64,000 nt of DNA from Brachionus rotundiformis (lineage: Eukaryota; Rotifera; Eurotatoria; Ploima; Brachionidae): contig JAESIW010000208.1 in NCBI GenBank assembly GCA_016802295.1, forward strand, positions 266,947-330,946, given 5' to 3'. A program made the position numbers and the translations under genes. The notes under the pieces were generated by a model that saw only the letters and a program-made list of their open reading frames with translations, had not been told where the DNA came from and searched no databases. Shown one piece after another: positions 35,655-47,399 of this stretch (within the stretch, counting starts at the first letter, position 1; the number at the start of each line of letters is the position of its first letter).

Positions 35655-35865
35655 TTGCATATGCAAATATAGAAAAAGACTTTATTTTACATCAAGACAA
35701 CGATCCAAAACATACATCACTTGAATGTAGAAATTATTTGTTAGTAAACAAAATTAATTGGGTAAAGTAAAACAAAGAAATGAATAAAACTAAAAATTTA
35801 AAAAAAATATTACTAGACTCGGTCTCCACCAAGATCTCCAGATCTAAATCCTAATTTTTACTAAA
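35655..35865 (+). pseudogene. Tc1 transposase relic, second family
   Basis: Plus-strand pieces read HQDNDPKHTSLECRNYLL followed by KINWVK and, after an intervening AT-rich stretch, RSPDLNPN. These are the second catalytic Asp box and the start of the last catalytic box of Tc1 DD34E transposases. The sequence differs from the element at 28844, so it is another lineage. Confidence 0.75.
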
Positions 35866-38005
35866 AGTTTTAAAATTAAAATTTTTGCCGAATTGTAGTC
35901 CGCTTAGACGGATTCCAACCTTATAGTTTTTTTTTAAAGCGAACTGTTTTTCCTCTATACACGGTCGTGTGAACGACCAACAAATAAAAATGGAGACTTA
36001 AGTTTTTTGTTTCAATTATTAGTTTTTTGGCTTTGAACTCCTACAAAATAGTCCAAAAACTTGATTCAGATTACAGTTTGGGGCTCTGTAATAACATTAG
36101 TGTTTGCATTTACTCTAAAACCTCTTTCACCTTTTATATGGACCTCTATGTGATGTCGTTGCATCACGTGACTAGCGAGAACATTATGTTTTGTTGGTGT
36201 AAATTAAAACACAGCTTATTTAGTTATTTTTAACCAAAGGCTTGGGCTCACTTAACAATAAAATAATGTTTTTCTAAATTTTACAAACATGGGTTGGCGA
36301 ACAACTACATGTATGTATTTGAATAAATCATTAATACTTCTTCTTTTCTTTCTTCAATTTATTTCTTTTTTGGCTTAGACGGTCGTTTCTAACGAATGTT
36401 CAAAAAAAGTTTGCCCGGTTTTGTTTTCGATAAAATCTGGCGATTGGTTCATCCAAAACTTTTGAAACCTTAAACATACATACATAAGGCTTTCATGATT
36501 ACAAAACACTATGTTATTATTTATTTGCTTTTTCTGTCACGGGAATAAACCACATAGGCTTGACCACATATAAATAGTCTCAATGTCCGTCTGGTTTTGA
36601 TATTATTTTAATATGTATTATATATGATTTGATAGATAATTAAACAGGGATCAAATGATATATAGATCTTATTTTTAATACATTCTGTTCAAAAGATATA
36701 CTCAAAAAGCCCTGAAATTTTAATTTGCTATATTCTATGATTTTGGCTGAATAACTTTTGAACGTAACAAGATATTTACACCAAATTTTAAAACACTTTT
36801 ATAAATTGGATTCATGTTTACATATGCTATTTAGTGAAAAATATATGATTCTCTTTAGGTCATATTTTTTTGAAATGACTTTACTCAAAGTAAAAGTTAA
36901 TGTACTTAAATCAAAAAGATTAACCATCATAGGTAATTATCTATTTTAATTTCATACTTATTCTTTATGTAAGAATTTTTTTTTGAAAATTACTTTTCAT
37001 ATAAAATTTTAATTAAGTTTTCTTCATGCAGAAGCAATCTTGATTTTTTTAAACAAAGAAGCTTGAACAAATAGTTTATAAATATTAAAAAAATCAATTA
37101 AATAAATAAAATTAATAATCAAGTTAATAAATCAGTTTGATCATAGTCAATGAAACAGAGCAATTTTGTAAAATTGATTAATCGAGATTAACTTAATTAA
37201 TTTTTTTTAAATTTTCTTATAATACTAAAAACAACTTGAGTGCAAGGAGTAAAGTAAAAAATATTCTCAAGCATTTTTTTTAATTATTTTTGTTTAAAGC
37301 AAAATAAATGTTGAATATTTATTTTTACCTTTTATCTCTACCTCTTTGTAAAATTATTTTTAAGAATTTTTGAGTCTAATTTGAAATGAATTTAAATGCC
37401 TTTTTAAAAAAATTTCAAAAAAATAGATCTGAAAAATATATTTCTGGACTAGGGAAATTATTAGGTTTTTTAACTTTAAATTTTTATATAATATGAAACA
37501 ACCAAAAAAATATATTGAGAAGAATTTATGCCACAAAAATTGTTTTCTTTGGCAAAAACCGAACCATTCCTTTTCAATTCCATCTTTTTTGATCTGCTAA
37601 AATTACATTTCCTAATTGGTGTAAATTAAGTAAAATACTCAAAAATAAAACTAGCAATAATCATAAAAAAAATATAACTCTAAAATAAAATTTATTTAAC
37701 TGAACATTTATCATTTTTAAAGATTAATTAAATGTTGATATTACGAAATTTTAAACACACCTTACGACTCAAATAAATATTTTCCAAAAAAATTATCTTT
37801 TATCTTGTTCTAACGCTGATTTGATAGCTTAATTTTTTAACCTAAACTGCTTCGTCATTTTTACTAATGAATTCTTAATCAACAGACAATAAGTGAAAAA
37901 CTTGTATAAATAGACCCATACATCTAAAGTATTTTACAAATCTAGTTAATTAAGTAAAATAGGGAAAATTTAGTATTTATTAAAATTTTAAAAATTTAAA
38001 ACAAA

Positions 38006-38827
38006 ATGACTCACATTGGAGATGTATCCTTAATTTTTCGACAATTGTTTGAAAAGACATCCTCAACATACACCTATTTACTGGCAGATACTGAGACTCA
38101 CGAGGCAGTTTTGATCGACCCAGTGATCGAAACTGTTGACCGAGACTTAAAAATTATCAAAGATCTTAATCTAAAACTTATCTACGCAAGTAAGAAAAAG
38201 ATAAAGCCATTTATTCAGAATTCGAATGTATTTACAATTTTTTAAGTTAATACACATGTCCATGCCGACCACATCACTGGATCGTAAGCTGGAAAAATTT
38301 ATGTTTATTTTTTAAATTATCTTTTCATTCAAAGTGGTTCAATTAAGCAAAAATTGGATACAGTGAAAAGTGTTCTTGGAAAGGCTAGCAAAGCGAAAGC
38401 TGATATTCACGTGGATGATCGTGACGAAATCAAATTTGGACACAAGAAGCTTGTGGTGCGAACAACGCCTGGTCACACAGATGGATGCATTACTTTAGTG
38501 TGTGATTCGGCAAAGGCGGTTTTTACAGGCGATGCTTTGCTGATTCGAGGCTGTGGCCGAACTGACTTTCAACAGGGAAATTCGTACACTCTCTATGATT
38601 CTATTCACAAGAAAGTCTTCTCTTTACCAGATGACTATTTGATATTTCCTGGACATGATTACACTGGTCAAACATGTAGTAGTGTGGGCGAAGAGAAAAG
38701 ACTAAATCCAAGGCTTACAAAACAAAGAGAAGATTTTAAAAATATCATGGATAATCTAAATTTGCCTTATCCGGCACAAATTGACAGGGCATTGCCAGCT
38801 AATCTAGTATGTGGTGTCCAAGATTAG
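38006..38827 (+). CDS. ETHE1: Persulfide dioxygenase ETHE1, copy B
   Basis: Three exons (38006-38189, 38247-38283, 38335-38827) join in frame to 237 residues. Same enzyme family as copy A with all metal and catalytic motifs: THVHADH (64-70), TTPGHT (His121), TGDALLIRGCGRTDFQQG (Asp140). Intron 1 is at exactly the same codon and phase as in copy A (after 184 coding bases). Intron 2 is not: here it splits the TGS|GS codons right after the HADH motif (exon 2 is only 37 bp), while copy A is uninterrupted there and has its intron 80-odd coding bases later. As in copy A no mitochondrial presequence is visible. Protein identity between the copies is high but the synonymous sites differ widely, so the duplication is not recent. 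Confidence 0.93.
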
Positions 38828-39001
38828 TTTTTTTTAATTTTTAGTCTTTTTTATGTCGTTTTTTAGAATATTTTTTTTAATAAAATACTGATTTAAAGTT
38901 AAATAATTGGTTTTTAATTTGATCACAAAAAATATTTATTTTTAGCCTGCCACAGTCTTATAGAAAAAATTTGAACACCTTTCACCCTGGAAGAATCGGT
39001 C

Positions 39002-39013
39002 TGGCACGTGCCA
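39002..39013. promoter_or_regulatory. 12-bp palindrome with CACGTG core
   Basis: TGGCACGTGCCA is a perfect palindrome about 175 bp beyond the ETHE1 copy B stop. CACGTG is the E-box bound by bHLH-ZIP factors. In such AT-rich DNA a G+C-rich 12-bp palindrome is not expected often, but one site alone proves nothing. Confidence 0.3.
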
Positions 39014-39132
39014 AACGCTGAATCTTGCCAAAGAAAAAATTCTTGCCAATAAGGCAATGGATCAAAAGTAAAAGACTGGATATCTAGTTAGAATACCAAA
39101 AAGCCAAATAATAACCTACGTGAAAATCAAAA

Positions 39133-39310
39133 GAATTAGGCAAAATGTTGAAAATTTTACATTTTTACATTTTCATATTTTTATATTTTTTGTGCAAATT
39201 TCTAAAAAATTAATAAAAAATTTCCCAAATGAAAATTTTCTGAAACAATGCACAAAAAAAAAAAATTGAAAATGTGAAAATGTAAAATTTTCAACATTTT
39301 GCCAAGAATT
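39133..39310. repeat. Foldback repeat of about 60-bp arms
   Basis: Left arm 39133-39196 and right arm 39249-39310 are inverted copies (GGCAAAATGTTGAAAATTTT at the outer end, TGTGCA at the inner end) around about 50 bp. Arms match well but not perfectly. Likely a small non-autonomous element. Confidence 0.7.
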
Positions 39311-42300
39311 AACCCCAAAAAAAGATTTAATAAATTATTAACTAACAAGTTAAATTTTTTTTATAAGATAAATCTGTAGTCAAAGTAATTTACCAAGATG
39401 GTCCTATTAATTCATAGTGGTCCAGAGGATCGAGCTCACTTTTAAAACTAAAACCGCTATTCAGCTTAATTTTTTTATCATATAAAAAAAATTATCAAAG
39501 TCAAAATGCGATAAAAAATTATTAAATAAAAAACACGTTTTAACTCTGATCATTTTTTATCTTTTTTTTCATTCTAATCTATTTATTGAATTAAATTAAA
39601 AAATTAAACTTTTAAACCATTCTGTGTTTCGGACTCAGTGAAATAATAAAACTATGGTAATTAAAAGAATTAAAAAATTATTTTCAACTGTTTTTGATTT
39701 TGTTCCAAAGCGATCTTAAAACTTGTATAATAAAAAACAAAATTGAATACTCCTCAAAATAATATCAATATTTTTTTGAAACTAAATATCTTTATCAAAT
39801 ATGATAAAATAATTCCTAAATGATATCAAAATTCATCTCAATAAGCTTAACCATTTTTTTTAAGAATGTTTTGGGTTTGATGGAGTTTGCATGGGTAATC
39901 CATTTTGAATTTGTACCATATGGTTATTCGGTAAATAGACAACTGAGATAAAAAGTATTCTCAACCCACATTAATTTTAACTTTAGATTTTTTTTCTAAA
40001 ATGATAAAAATTTGATTAAATCTGAAATATAATACTTATTTGATTTGAAATTTTTATTTTATTAAAAATCGATAAAAGAAAAAAAAAATTTACAACAAGT
40101 TTGAGTATTAACTAATAAATATTTTACACTTGTTTAATTTTAATGTTTTTCAAGATGATTTAAACAAATAATTTAAAAAATCTTCGAGGTTTATAGCAAA
40201 TTTAGCACGAATTTTCCTAATTATCTTTAAAGTACAAAATTATTGAGTAATATTTCCTAAGTCTATGAAACAAGAAGTACTTAAAATTAGTCAGTTTTTT
40301 AATAAAAATCAATTGAACAAATATTAATTAAGCTGTAAATCAAAATATTAGCACTTTTTTACAACAATTTAGATTAGATACCTGGCTTGACATTTAATAA
40401 TCAATAAATAATATTCCTTTTCACTTTATGTAAACGAATCACTTGAAAATATATTAATAATTTTTGTTTTTTTTTTTTATAAAAATTTATTAATTTTTTA
40501 GATTTTATTAGATTTGCAAATAAACGTGTGGCATATCTGATGGAAATAGGAACAAAGCTATTTGATAAACAATAAAATTAGCATATACTTAAGTTATATA
40601 TAGCTATTGTGTTTTAGACATTATTTAACTATTAAGAAATATCTCTTTAAAAAAATATATCAAAATAGTATTTCAGAAATTTATTTTTTTTATTAAAAAA
40701 ATTCAAATCAAAGTTAATTTAATTATTCTTACTAGAACTTGTTTAAATAGACATTTATGCTAGAAGGATGGTTAGGGTTTTTAATTGTACCAGAGTAATT
40801 ATACAGCCCTAGCCCTAATATTTTTTTGTTTACCAAATTTAAGTCAAGTTGAACTGTTTAACTTTTCAAGTCAATAAAACCTCTTTTTAATCTAATCTTA
40901 TCAAATTGTTTTTAATTCAAACACTGTCGGAAATAATTTTTATTAATTAATATTAAAATTTGATTAATGTAATAAAGATAAAGGAAAATAGTTCGTATTA
41001 AATGATTGTAGAATTTAGGATTTATCTCCTCATTAATTTAAATTAATTTTGTTGAATAAAAAATTTTTTGGTAGTCAGTTGCCAAAGCAAAATATTTTTG
41101 CTATCAAATTTTCAAATTTATGTTTAAATAATAATAATTAATATAAATCTGCCTTCAAAAATCATAGGAGTTTTCAAAAATTTGGTATATCTGTTTTATG
41201 TTGATAGAAAGCAGACGGCTTTTAAGATTCAATCTGTTCATTTGGTCATTGAGTAAATACAAATCACTTAAATGGAAAGGAGCAAACGTTCTTTTTTAAA
41301 TTTGGATAGATAACGAAATAAATTTAAAACAAAGCTATTAAATGATTATCTAATTAAATTCGATTTAGACAAGAAATTCTTTAATCAGACACTTTGATTT
41401 TAAATGAATTAGAGAAATATTTGATTGAAGCTTATAAATTCAGGGTTCCTAGTTTAAAATTGGATTTTAATCCAAATTATATCTTCAGAAAATAATTTAC
41501 TCAAATTACTTTCGCCTTTGTAAGAAAATTTTCGGAATCAATATCTTTTGGTAGATAAGCTTGTGGCCAAATCAGAATTACCTCAAAATGAATGATTCTA
41601 CGGAGTTTTCAATTCACTGCAAGCAGTAATTATTCAAAATTGTTTATCTTTTGATTGCATTCATTTTCTATTATATAAATGTTTTTTAAGTATTTTTTGT
41701 TAACTAAAAAATGGCCAAATTAAAAACTCATTTTCATCTTAAATTAGATCTGATTTAAAAAAAGATCAAATTCAATCAAGCTGTGATCATAAATTAATTT
41801 AAGTTATAATCTATTATCTAATAGTATAATATAATCACCATAATACTAATTAAATAAAAAAAAATTAAAACAAAAAGGAAATGATTTATATATTTTGGAA
41901 GGAAAAATAAATTTTGGAACATAAATAGGTAGCATATTTGGCTAATCATTTAAATTGGTTATAAACACATTGATTTCAGCTTGTAGCTTGAGGTAAGCTT
42001 TTCAAGACCATTTTCGCCTCCTTAAGCTAAAAAATTATTATATTCATTAACTTATAACTTAATAGCTTTCATTTTAAACAAGTGAAGTCGAGACTCATAC
42101 ACCTTTGAGACTAGTTAAAATTGGTAAAATTTGGTTGTTTTTCCAAAAAAATTTATTAATTAAAGAAAAATGCATTAATTTTTAAAGAATTTATTTCCTG
42201 ACTTTAATTAGTAAATATAAGTGCTGTAAATTTTGCTATTGATGATATTAAAAAGCCAAAATAGAATTATAAAAAAATTCTTCAATTTAAGTCTTTTGGT

Positions 42301-42517
42301 AAACTCATATATACGGAATCATTATAGTTGCTTTTTTCCCGAACTGTTGAATACAGAGACCATGAATTTTGTCAAATTTAAATGAGGTCCTTAAAACCAT
42401 ATGAATAGTTCAATTTTTTTAAACTGGTAGCTACAATTAAATATCGCTTAACTAGGTTCAATCACTTGAGACTTTTTTCTCAATAAGGATATCCAAATCA
42501 TTTTCCAGAGTTGTTTT

Positions 42518-42722
42518 TAGGGTTGGGAAACCGGTTTTGTATTTAAACAGATTATATCCGAAAAATAAAAAGAAGATTTTTGATTTTGATTTTTCTTTAT
42601 TCAAAAAAACAATAGAGAAAAATTCAATTTTTATAAAAAAATTGAAAAAAAAATTTTTTTTCTTAATACTTATGTTATTCAAATTGAACCGGTTTTAAAT
42701 TCGAACCGGTTTACCATCACTA
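42518..42722. mobile_element. hAT-like MITE with 8-bp target duplication
   Basis: The element starts TAGGGTTGGGAAACCGGTTT and ends with the inverted form of TAGTGATGGTAAACCGGTT. GTTGTTTT stands directly before it (42510-42517) and directly after it (42723-42730), a perfect 8-bp duplication as made by hAT transposases. 205 bp, non-coding. A second copy end lies at about 63467-63561. Confidence 0.88.
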
Positions 42723-42814
42723 GTTGTTTTGGCCAACTTTTTTTAGCACTTCAAAAATAATAAAATTTAAAGGTTATAAATTGAATTATCTAGAATTATA
42801 AGTAACGAGTATTT

Positions 42815-43460
42815 CGAAAAGAGAGGCGGAACAAGATCTAGGGATAATAATTACGAGTCAAAACAAGTTAACACCGCTGCAAATAAAGCTAGTTCAGTTT
42901 TGGGTTCAATAAGGCGAACTATCAAATTCCAGAATAAAGAAACAGTAAATAGGTTATATAAAGCTTTTGTTCGATCGTTTCTATGGAGTACAAGTTTGGA
43001 ACCCGTACTTAAAAAAAGACATCAATATCTTAGAATCAGTCTAGAGTAGAGCTACTAAATTGGTTCCAGAGATAAAAATCTGAGCTATTCAGAAAGATCA
43101 GTTGCATTGAATTTAACCAGTCTAGAGACCAGAAAATTAAGAGGAGATCTGATCGAGATGTTTAAAATTATAAAAGGGCACGACAAGATTAACTGGCTTG
43201 TTCCCCTAGTCTTCAAGAATAATCCAGAAAATACGTTTCGCCCAACCCCTAGACGTCATGGCTTTACGTTAGAAAGGCAATTAGTAAGGAACTGTGAGCA
43301 AAGATTTAATTTTTCCAGCAACAGAGTCGTCAATGTTTGGAATCGACTTGACAGAGTTGTACTTAACTCAGATACAGTAAATGTTTTTAAAAACAAATTT
43401 GATAAACGATTTAAACAAGCTATTATGATGAGGCTTAACCCTCGTTCCATGTGCTAGCAC
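42815..43460 (+). mobile_element. LINE 3' fragment (RT C-terminal region)
   Basis: Plus-strand frames read LGIIITSQNK, NRLYKAFVRS, SRATKLVPEI and then an open 116-residue stretch with RGDLIEMFKIIKGHDKINW, RHGFTLERQLVRNCEQRFNF and VVNVWNRL. This is the C-terminal end of the RT protein of a non-LTR element; related pieces lie at 51300, 52690, 55490 and 58515. A stop lies at about 43047. Confidence 0.8.
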
Positions 43461-43687
43461 ATTATTGCTTTCATTTTTATTATTATTTATTATTATAAAA
43501 ATAAATAGGAAAAATACGATTTTTAAATGAGTCACAATATTGGTAAAATGAAACTTTTTTTTCAAAAAAAAAATATTATTTAATTTTTAAAGAATTTATT
43601 TTCTGACTTTAATTAGTAAATATAAGTGCTGTTGATTAAATTTTGTCATTGAAAATCCTTTTCATTTTAAAAAGCCAAAATAGAATC

Positions 43688-45809
43688 TAAATAATTATCT
43701 AAATTTATTTTTATTCCACCAAAACCCTTTCAGTCTTGTTTCAATTTTTTTAATTTCAAAATTTTTTTTCAAACATATTTACTCATATAATATGGCAGAT
43801 AATTATATTTACAGTTTATAAATAAATTGTTGTCTGAATTGAAATTAGTTTTTTAAAATTATTAGCTAAATTTTTTTTGTATTCTTTGGTATCAACATTT
43901 TCTGAAAATGTAAAGCATCCTCCTAAATATTTAAAAATGCTAAATTTAATTAAATTTTTTAAGAATAAGAGTTTGATTTGAAAAATTATTATTGATTCTT
44001 AAGGATTTGATGTTAGAGATTTGTTTTGATTGTGTTAATAGTTTCTGAGTTTAATTCTTTTTAAAAATATCTAATCATATGTTTTATAATCACAGCTATT
44101 TAAACACTCTCAGATAATATTAATCTTAATTGAGAATAAATCTAGATCTAAAATTTTTTATTGTTTAATATATTGTTCGAATATCAATACTTTTTTGAAT
44201 AAATTTAAATAGATAACATAAACCATCAGGAATGATATAGTTAAAAAAGCTGAAATTACATGTACTCTAAAAATATATAACTTTATTTACACAATTTTAG
44301 GTGCAAAAAAAAAGACTAAATTTTAATCACGAAATTTTAGTTTTGAAAATATTAATTTACTAAATGATAAGAATCTATTTTTAAATTCTGTTAAAATATG
44401 TTTTAACTGATCAATCTAGGATTAGTTTGATTAGTTTTCTTAAGCCAAATCGCTTATATAATAGCAACTATTGTCGAAAAAAGATAAGCTTAACTACGCC
44501 AAGCATGCTTCTTTTCTTGATAAACTAATTTTTTACCAATTTTCACAAGAATAGGCATTTGTTTTTAAAGAACACTCAAGCTGTCTCTCAAATTCCATTT
44601 TAAGCCGGCTTCTCAGACGTAGTCAACATTGCTTATGCAAATTAAACTCAAGCTAAACATCAAAATAGACAGAATACAAATAAATTTTTTAAATTTGTTT
44701 ATTTTAATTAGCGAATTTTTATTTAAATAATTTTTAAACCCTTTGGTAAAATTGATCACTTTAAATTGAGTTGTAAGAATAGATTCAAATAAAACTTATG
44801 TGTCTTTAATTTTCCAATTTAAGCTTAACAAATTTTAATTAGCTCTTTTAATAATTAATCTAAAGAGTAAGTTGTTTAATTAATAGTCTAAAAAAACCTC
44901 TGTCTACTACTCTTGGAAATGAGAGCGACTTGAGACTCATTTTTTTGGGATTTTTCATCGTTAGAAACAAAAAAATTATTTAAGTTTTTTTTAATTTAAA
45001 AATATAAAAATAAGACTTAAAACTTAATACTTTAAAAAAATATAATAATTGGAATAAGAAAATTTTTAATTTTTAGTTTTACAAGAAAAGTAGACAGAAG
45101 TTTTTAAAATTTAAGTGGTAGAGGAATTTTGTTTTTTTCCAAATTTTTGACCATCCATTAAAGAAATTTATTTCCGTAAATTCTAGATTTGAACATAAAG
45201 AATAAATTAAAAAATATCATATGATTGAATGCGTTATTATCAGATATTAAAGATATTGAGTTATAATTTTAACAGCGTTCAAAAATTTTATTTTGAATTT
45301 TTTTTTCCAAGCGCTAAATTTTAAATGAGATAGTGTTGAAATGTTTGATGAATTTAGAAATCCAACTTTTATAATTTAATATAATTGATTTTTGTTAGAT
45401 AATAGATAACAAAATAATCTTAAAACATTTTAAAGAGTTAATTTTCAAATCTTGCCAATTGTTAATGTGGCAAACAAATTCTGAAAAAATATTTATAACA
45501 TAACATTCAAAGGCCAAATATCTCTTTAGCTCGTGGTCTTCTTAAATAAAAAGAATAATTCAATTTTTTATAACTTTTTCTTTTAAATTATGGTTAAATT
45601 AAGAAAAGAAGCTCTGATTTCGGAGATGGTTAGAAGTTTATTTTATCTTACCATGTCCTTATGTTCACTCTACTAAGAAAAAATCCAATACAGATTGTTT
45701 TAAAGGCTTAATTTTTAATATATTTTATTAAACTGAAATAATTTTAATTTGCTGTAAATAAAAATTTAGATTCCAATGATCCGCATTTATTAGATTTAAT
45801 TTAAAAATC
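43688..45809. other. AT-rich intergenic DNA upstream of the GPCR gene
   Basis: No gene, named repeat or RNA recognised. The GPCR promoter presumably lies at its right end. Confidence 0.6.
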
Positions 45810-47399
45810 ATGAATCCTCAATACGTAATTAAGTATGGTGTTCTTCAATATCCCCTAATCGGATTACTAGATCACATGTCTACCAATTCCTACTCGTCCA
45901 AAACCACCAAACTGTCAAACTATGTACTGTACACCATCGGCTTTAGTAATACTGAATTAAAAACATATTCATTTATTACTTTGGTTCTATCGTTTATTGG
46001 CCTCATAGCCCATTGTCTAGTGCTTATAATTTTAGTTTATCAACAAAGCAAACGAGTAATACTCAAAAATGAAAATAAAAAATTTATAAAAAATAATTTT
46101 TCAAAATTATTCGGCCGAGGATCCATTTCGAGCAGTGTGTCACCAAAAAATCATCATTTCGAAATATACAACAATTATGTCACATATGCATTTGTATTTC
46201 ACCAAAGTATAGTGGACATTGTTCGCATAGTATACGCCATTCTGTTTGCCAATCGTGTCCTTAACCAACAAAGTCTCACAGACACCAAAAATGACACTAT
46301 TTCTGTCAAAATGGACTTGTTTTACAATGACTACTGCACCCATTTGGCATCTTTGTACTCCGTTTTGTCCATGGTCACCATAGTCAACATACTTACCATT
46401 TTAATTAGCGAAACATGCCGATTCTATGATTTAAAATTCAATTCAAGCGACACATCCAACTATTGCTGTGTACTCTTTGGCATATTTTTAATATGGACAT
46501 CGAGTTTAATCATTATCTCATCACTGATGCTGGTAGGTGTTGCTGACTCGGCGTCGCCCACTTGGAGATGCGACCTTGGCGAGTCCGAGTCGACCACACG
46601 CTCATTGGTAATAAATATTGTGTGGTTCTTTCTCATATCATTCGTAGTTCTAATTGCTTTTTCCTATTCAATTTCCCTTTATAAAGAGCTTAAAATGCTG
46701 AATAAAGAAGACAGTCGATTGAGCCTGTACACCATAAATACAAGTGTCCTGGCACTAAAGACTGACTTCCTCGAGAGGCAAATTAAAATCAGCAGATTGA
46801 CAATGAAAAGACTAAGAATTTTAATTTATCTATTGATAGTTTTTTGTGTTTGCTTTATTCCCAATTTTGTCATAGTAATATTGAAAAATGCTCTTGACGA
46901 TTCTAAAGTACAATTCCTGAGACCCTTGAGCTTGCTAAGCTCTATTGTTAACTTGTCCAATTCGTCTCTGAACGCGGCTATTTTGTTGATTCTATGCCTC
47001 AAATCCAACGACACTTATCTGATGAATGTGAACAAGAAAGTAATCAAGGGACAAAGTTTTGGATCATTTTTAAGAAAATTGTTGACACCAAATAGGTTGA
47101 AGAAGAAAGGCAATGGCCAATCTGACGATGCCGAGATGCCTCTAAATAGACAAAAGCGACTATCTGTCAACGGGATCATACTAAGCCCAAACACGGATGA
47201 TTGTTCTTGTATGACTAATTTCAATGAAGAATGCATACAGCTTAAAAGCTTCGCCACTGGTTCAAGATTGTGCAAGTATATTAAGGAAAAATCCGAATCG
47301 TCCGAGGAAAGATCTAGGAGAAATTCAGCCAATATGGTAAATGTAAGAGAATTTTATTCCAAAGTTGGAAATAGGCTTGGTACAGCTAATTTGGACTAG
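45810..47399 (+). CDS. Orphan rhodopsin-like seven-transmembrane receptor, intronless
   Basis: One open frame of 529 residues. Seven hydrophobic segments are seen at about 53-78, 122-148, 176-202, 217-244, 265-292, 334-360 and 370-397. Cys176 at the start of TM3 and Cys254 in extracellular loop 2 (TWRCDLG) can form the usual class A disulfide; TM6 ends FCVCFIPNF and TM7 has a degenerate NSSLNAA in place of NPxxY. The DRY motif after TM3 is replaced by ETCRFYD. Intracellular loop 1 is unusually long (about 43 residues, basic and Ser-rich). The N-terminus has no clear signal peptide; the C-tail is long with Ser/Arg clusters (ESSEERSRRNS). This pattern fits a peptide-receptor-like orphan; no ligand can be assigned. 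The codon use is like the other host genes. Confidence 0.8.
   Translation: MNPQYVIKYGVLQYPLIGLLDHMSTNSYSSKTTKLSNYVLYTIGFSNTELKTYSFITLVLSFIGLIAHCLVLIILVYQQSKRVILKNENKKFIKNNFSKLFGRGSISSSVSPKNHHFEIYNNYVTYAFVFHQSIVDIVRIVYAILFANRVLNQQSLTDTKNDTISVKMDLFYNDYCTHLASLYSVLSMVTIVNILTILISETCRFYDLKFNSSDTSNYCCVLFGIFLIWTSSLIIISSLMLVGVADSASPTWRCDLGESESTTRSLVINIVWFFLISFVVLIAFSYSISLYKELKMLNKEDSRLSLYTINTSVLALKTDFLERQIKISRLTMKRLRILIYLLIVFCVCFIPNFVIVILKNALDDSKVQFLRPLSLLSSIVNLSNSSLNAAILLILCLKSNDTYLMNVNKKVIKGQSFGSFLRKLLTPNRLKKKGNGQSDDAEMPLNRQKRLSVNGIILSPNTDDCSCMTNFNEECIQLKSFATGSRLCKYIKEKSESSEERSRRNSANMVNVREFYSKVGNRLGTANLD

Larger units (their letters stand above)
34405..38005. other. Intergenic region with transposon relics
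   Basis: Holds the palindromic MITE at 34929-35095 and a Tc1 relic at 35655-35865. Around 35900-36300 the DNA is less AT-rich with a small hairpin (GGTCGT..ACGACC near 35963), but no family is recognised. The rest is featureless AT-rich DNA. Confidence 0.6.
38828..42117. other. AT-rich intergenic DNA
   Basis: Contains the palindrome TGGCACGTGCCA (39002-39013) and a foldback (39133-39310). From about 39400 to 42100 I see no gene, repeat family or RNA. Confidence 0.6.
42121..43687. repeat. Direct repeats of about 147 bp flanking LINE and MITE relics
   Basis: Segments 42121-42267 and 43540-43687 are direct copies, sharing TTTTTAAAGAATTTATTT, CTGACTTTAATTAGTAAATA and AAAAAGCCAAAATAGAAT in the same order. 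Between them lie a hAT-like MITE (42518-42722) and a LINE 3' piece (42815-43460). They may be a local duplication or long terminal repeats of an unrecognised element. Confidence 0.65.

Noticed and set aside
36027..36949. Open frames at 36027-36233 and 36758-36949
   Set aside because: Short, no recognised motifs, no splice partners found; left as intergenic.
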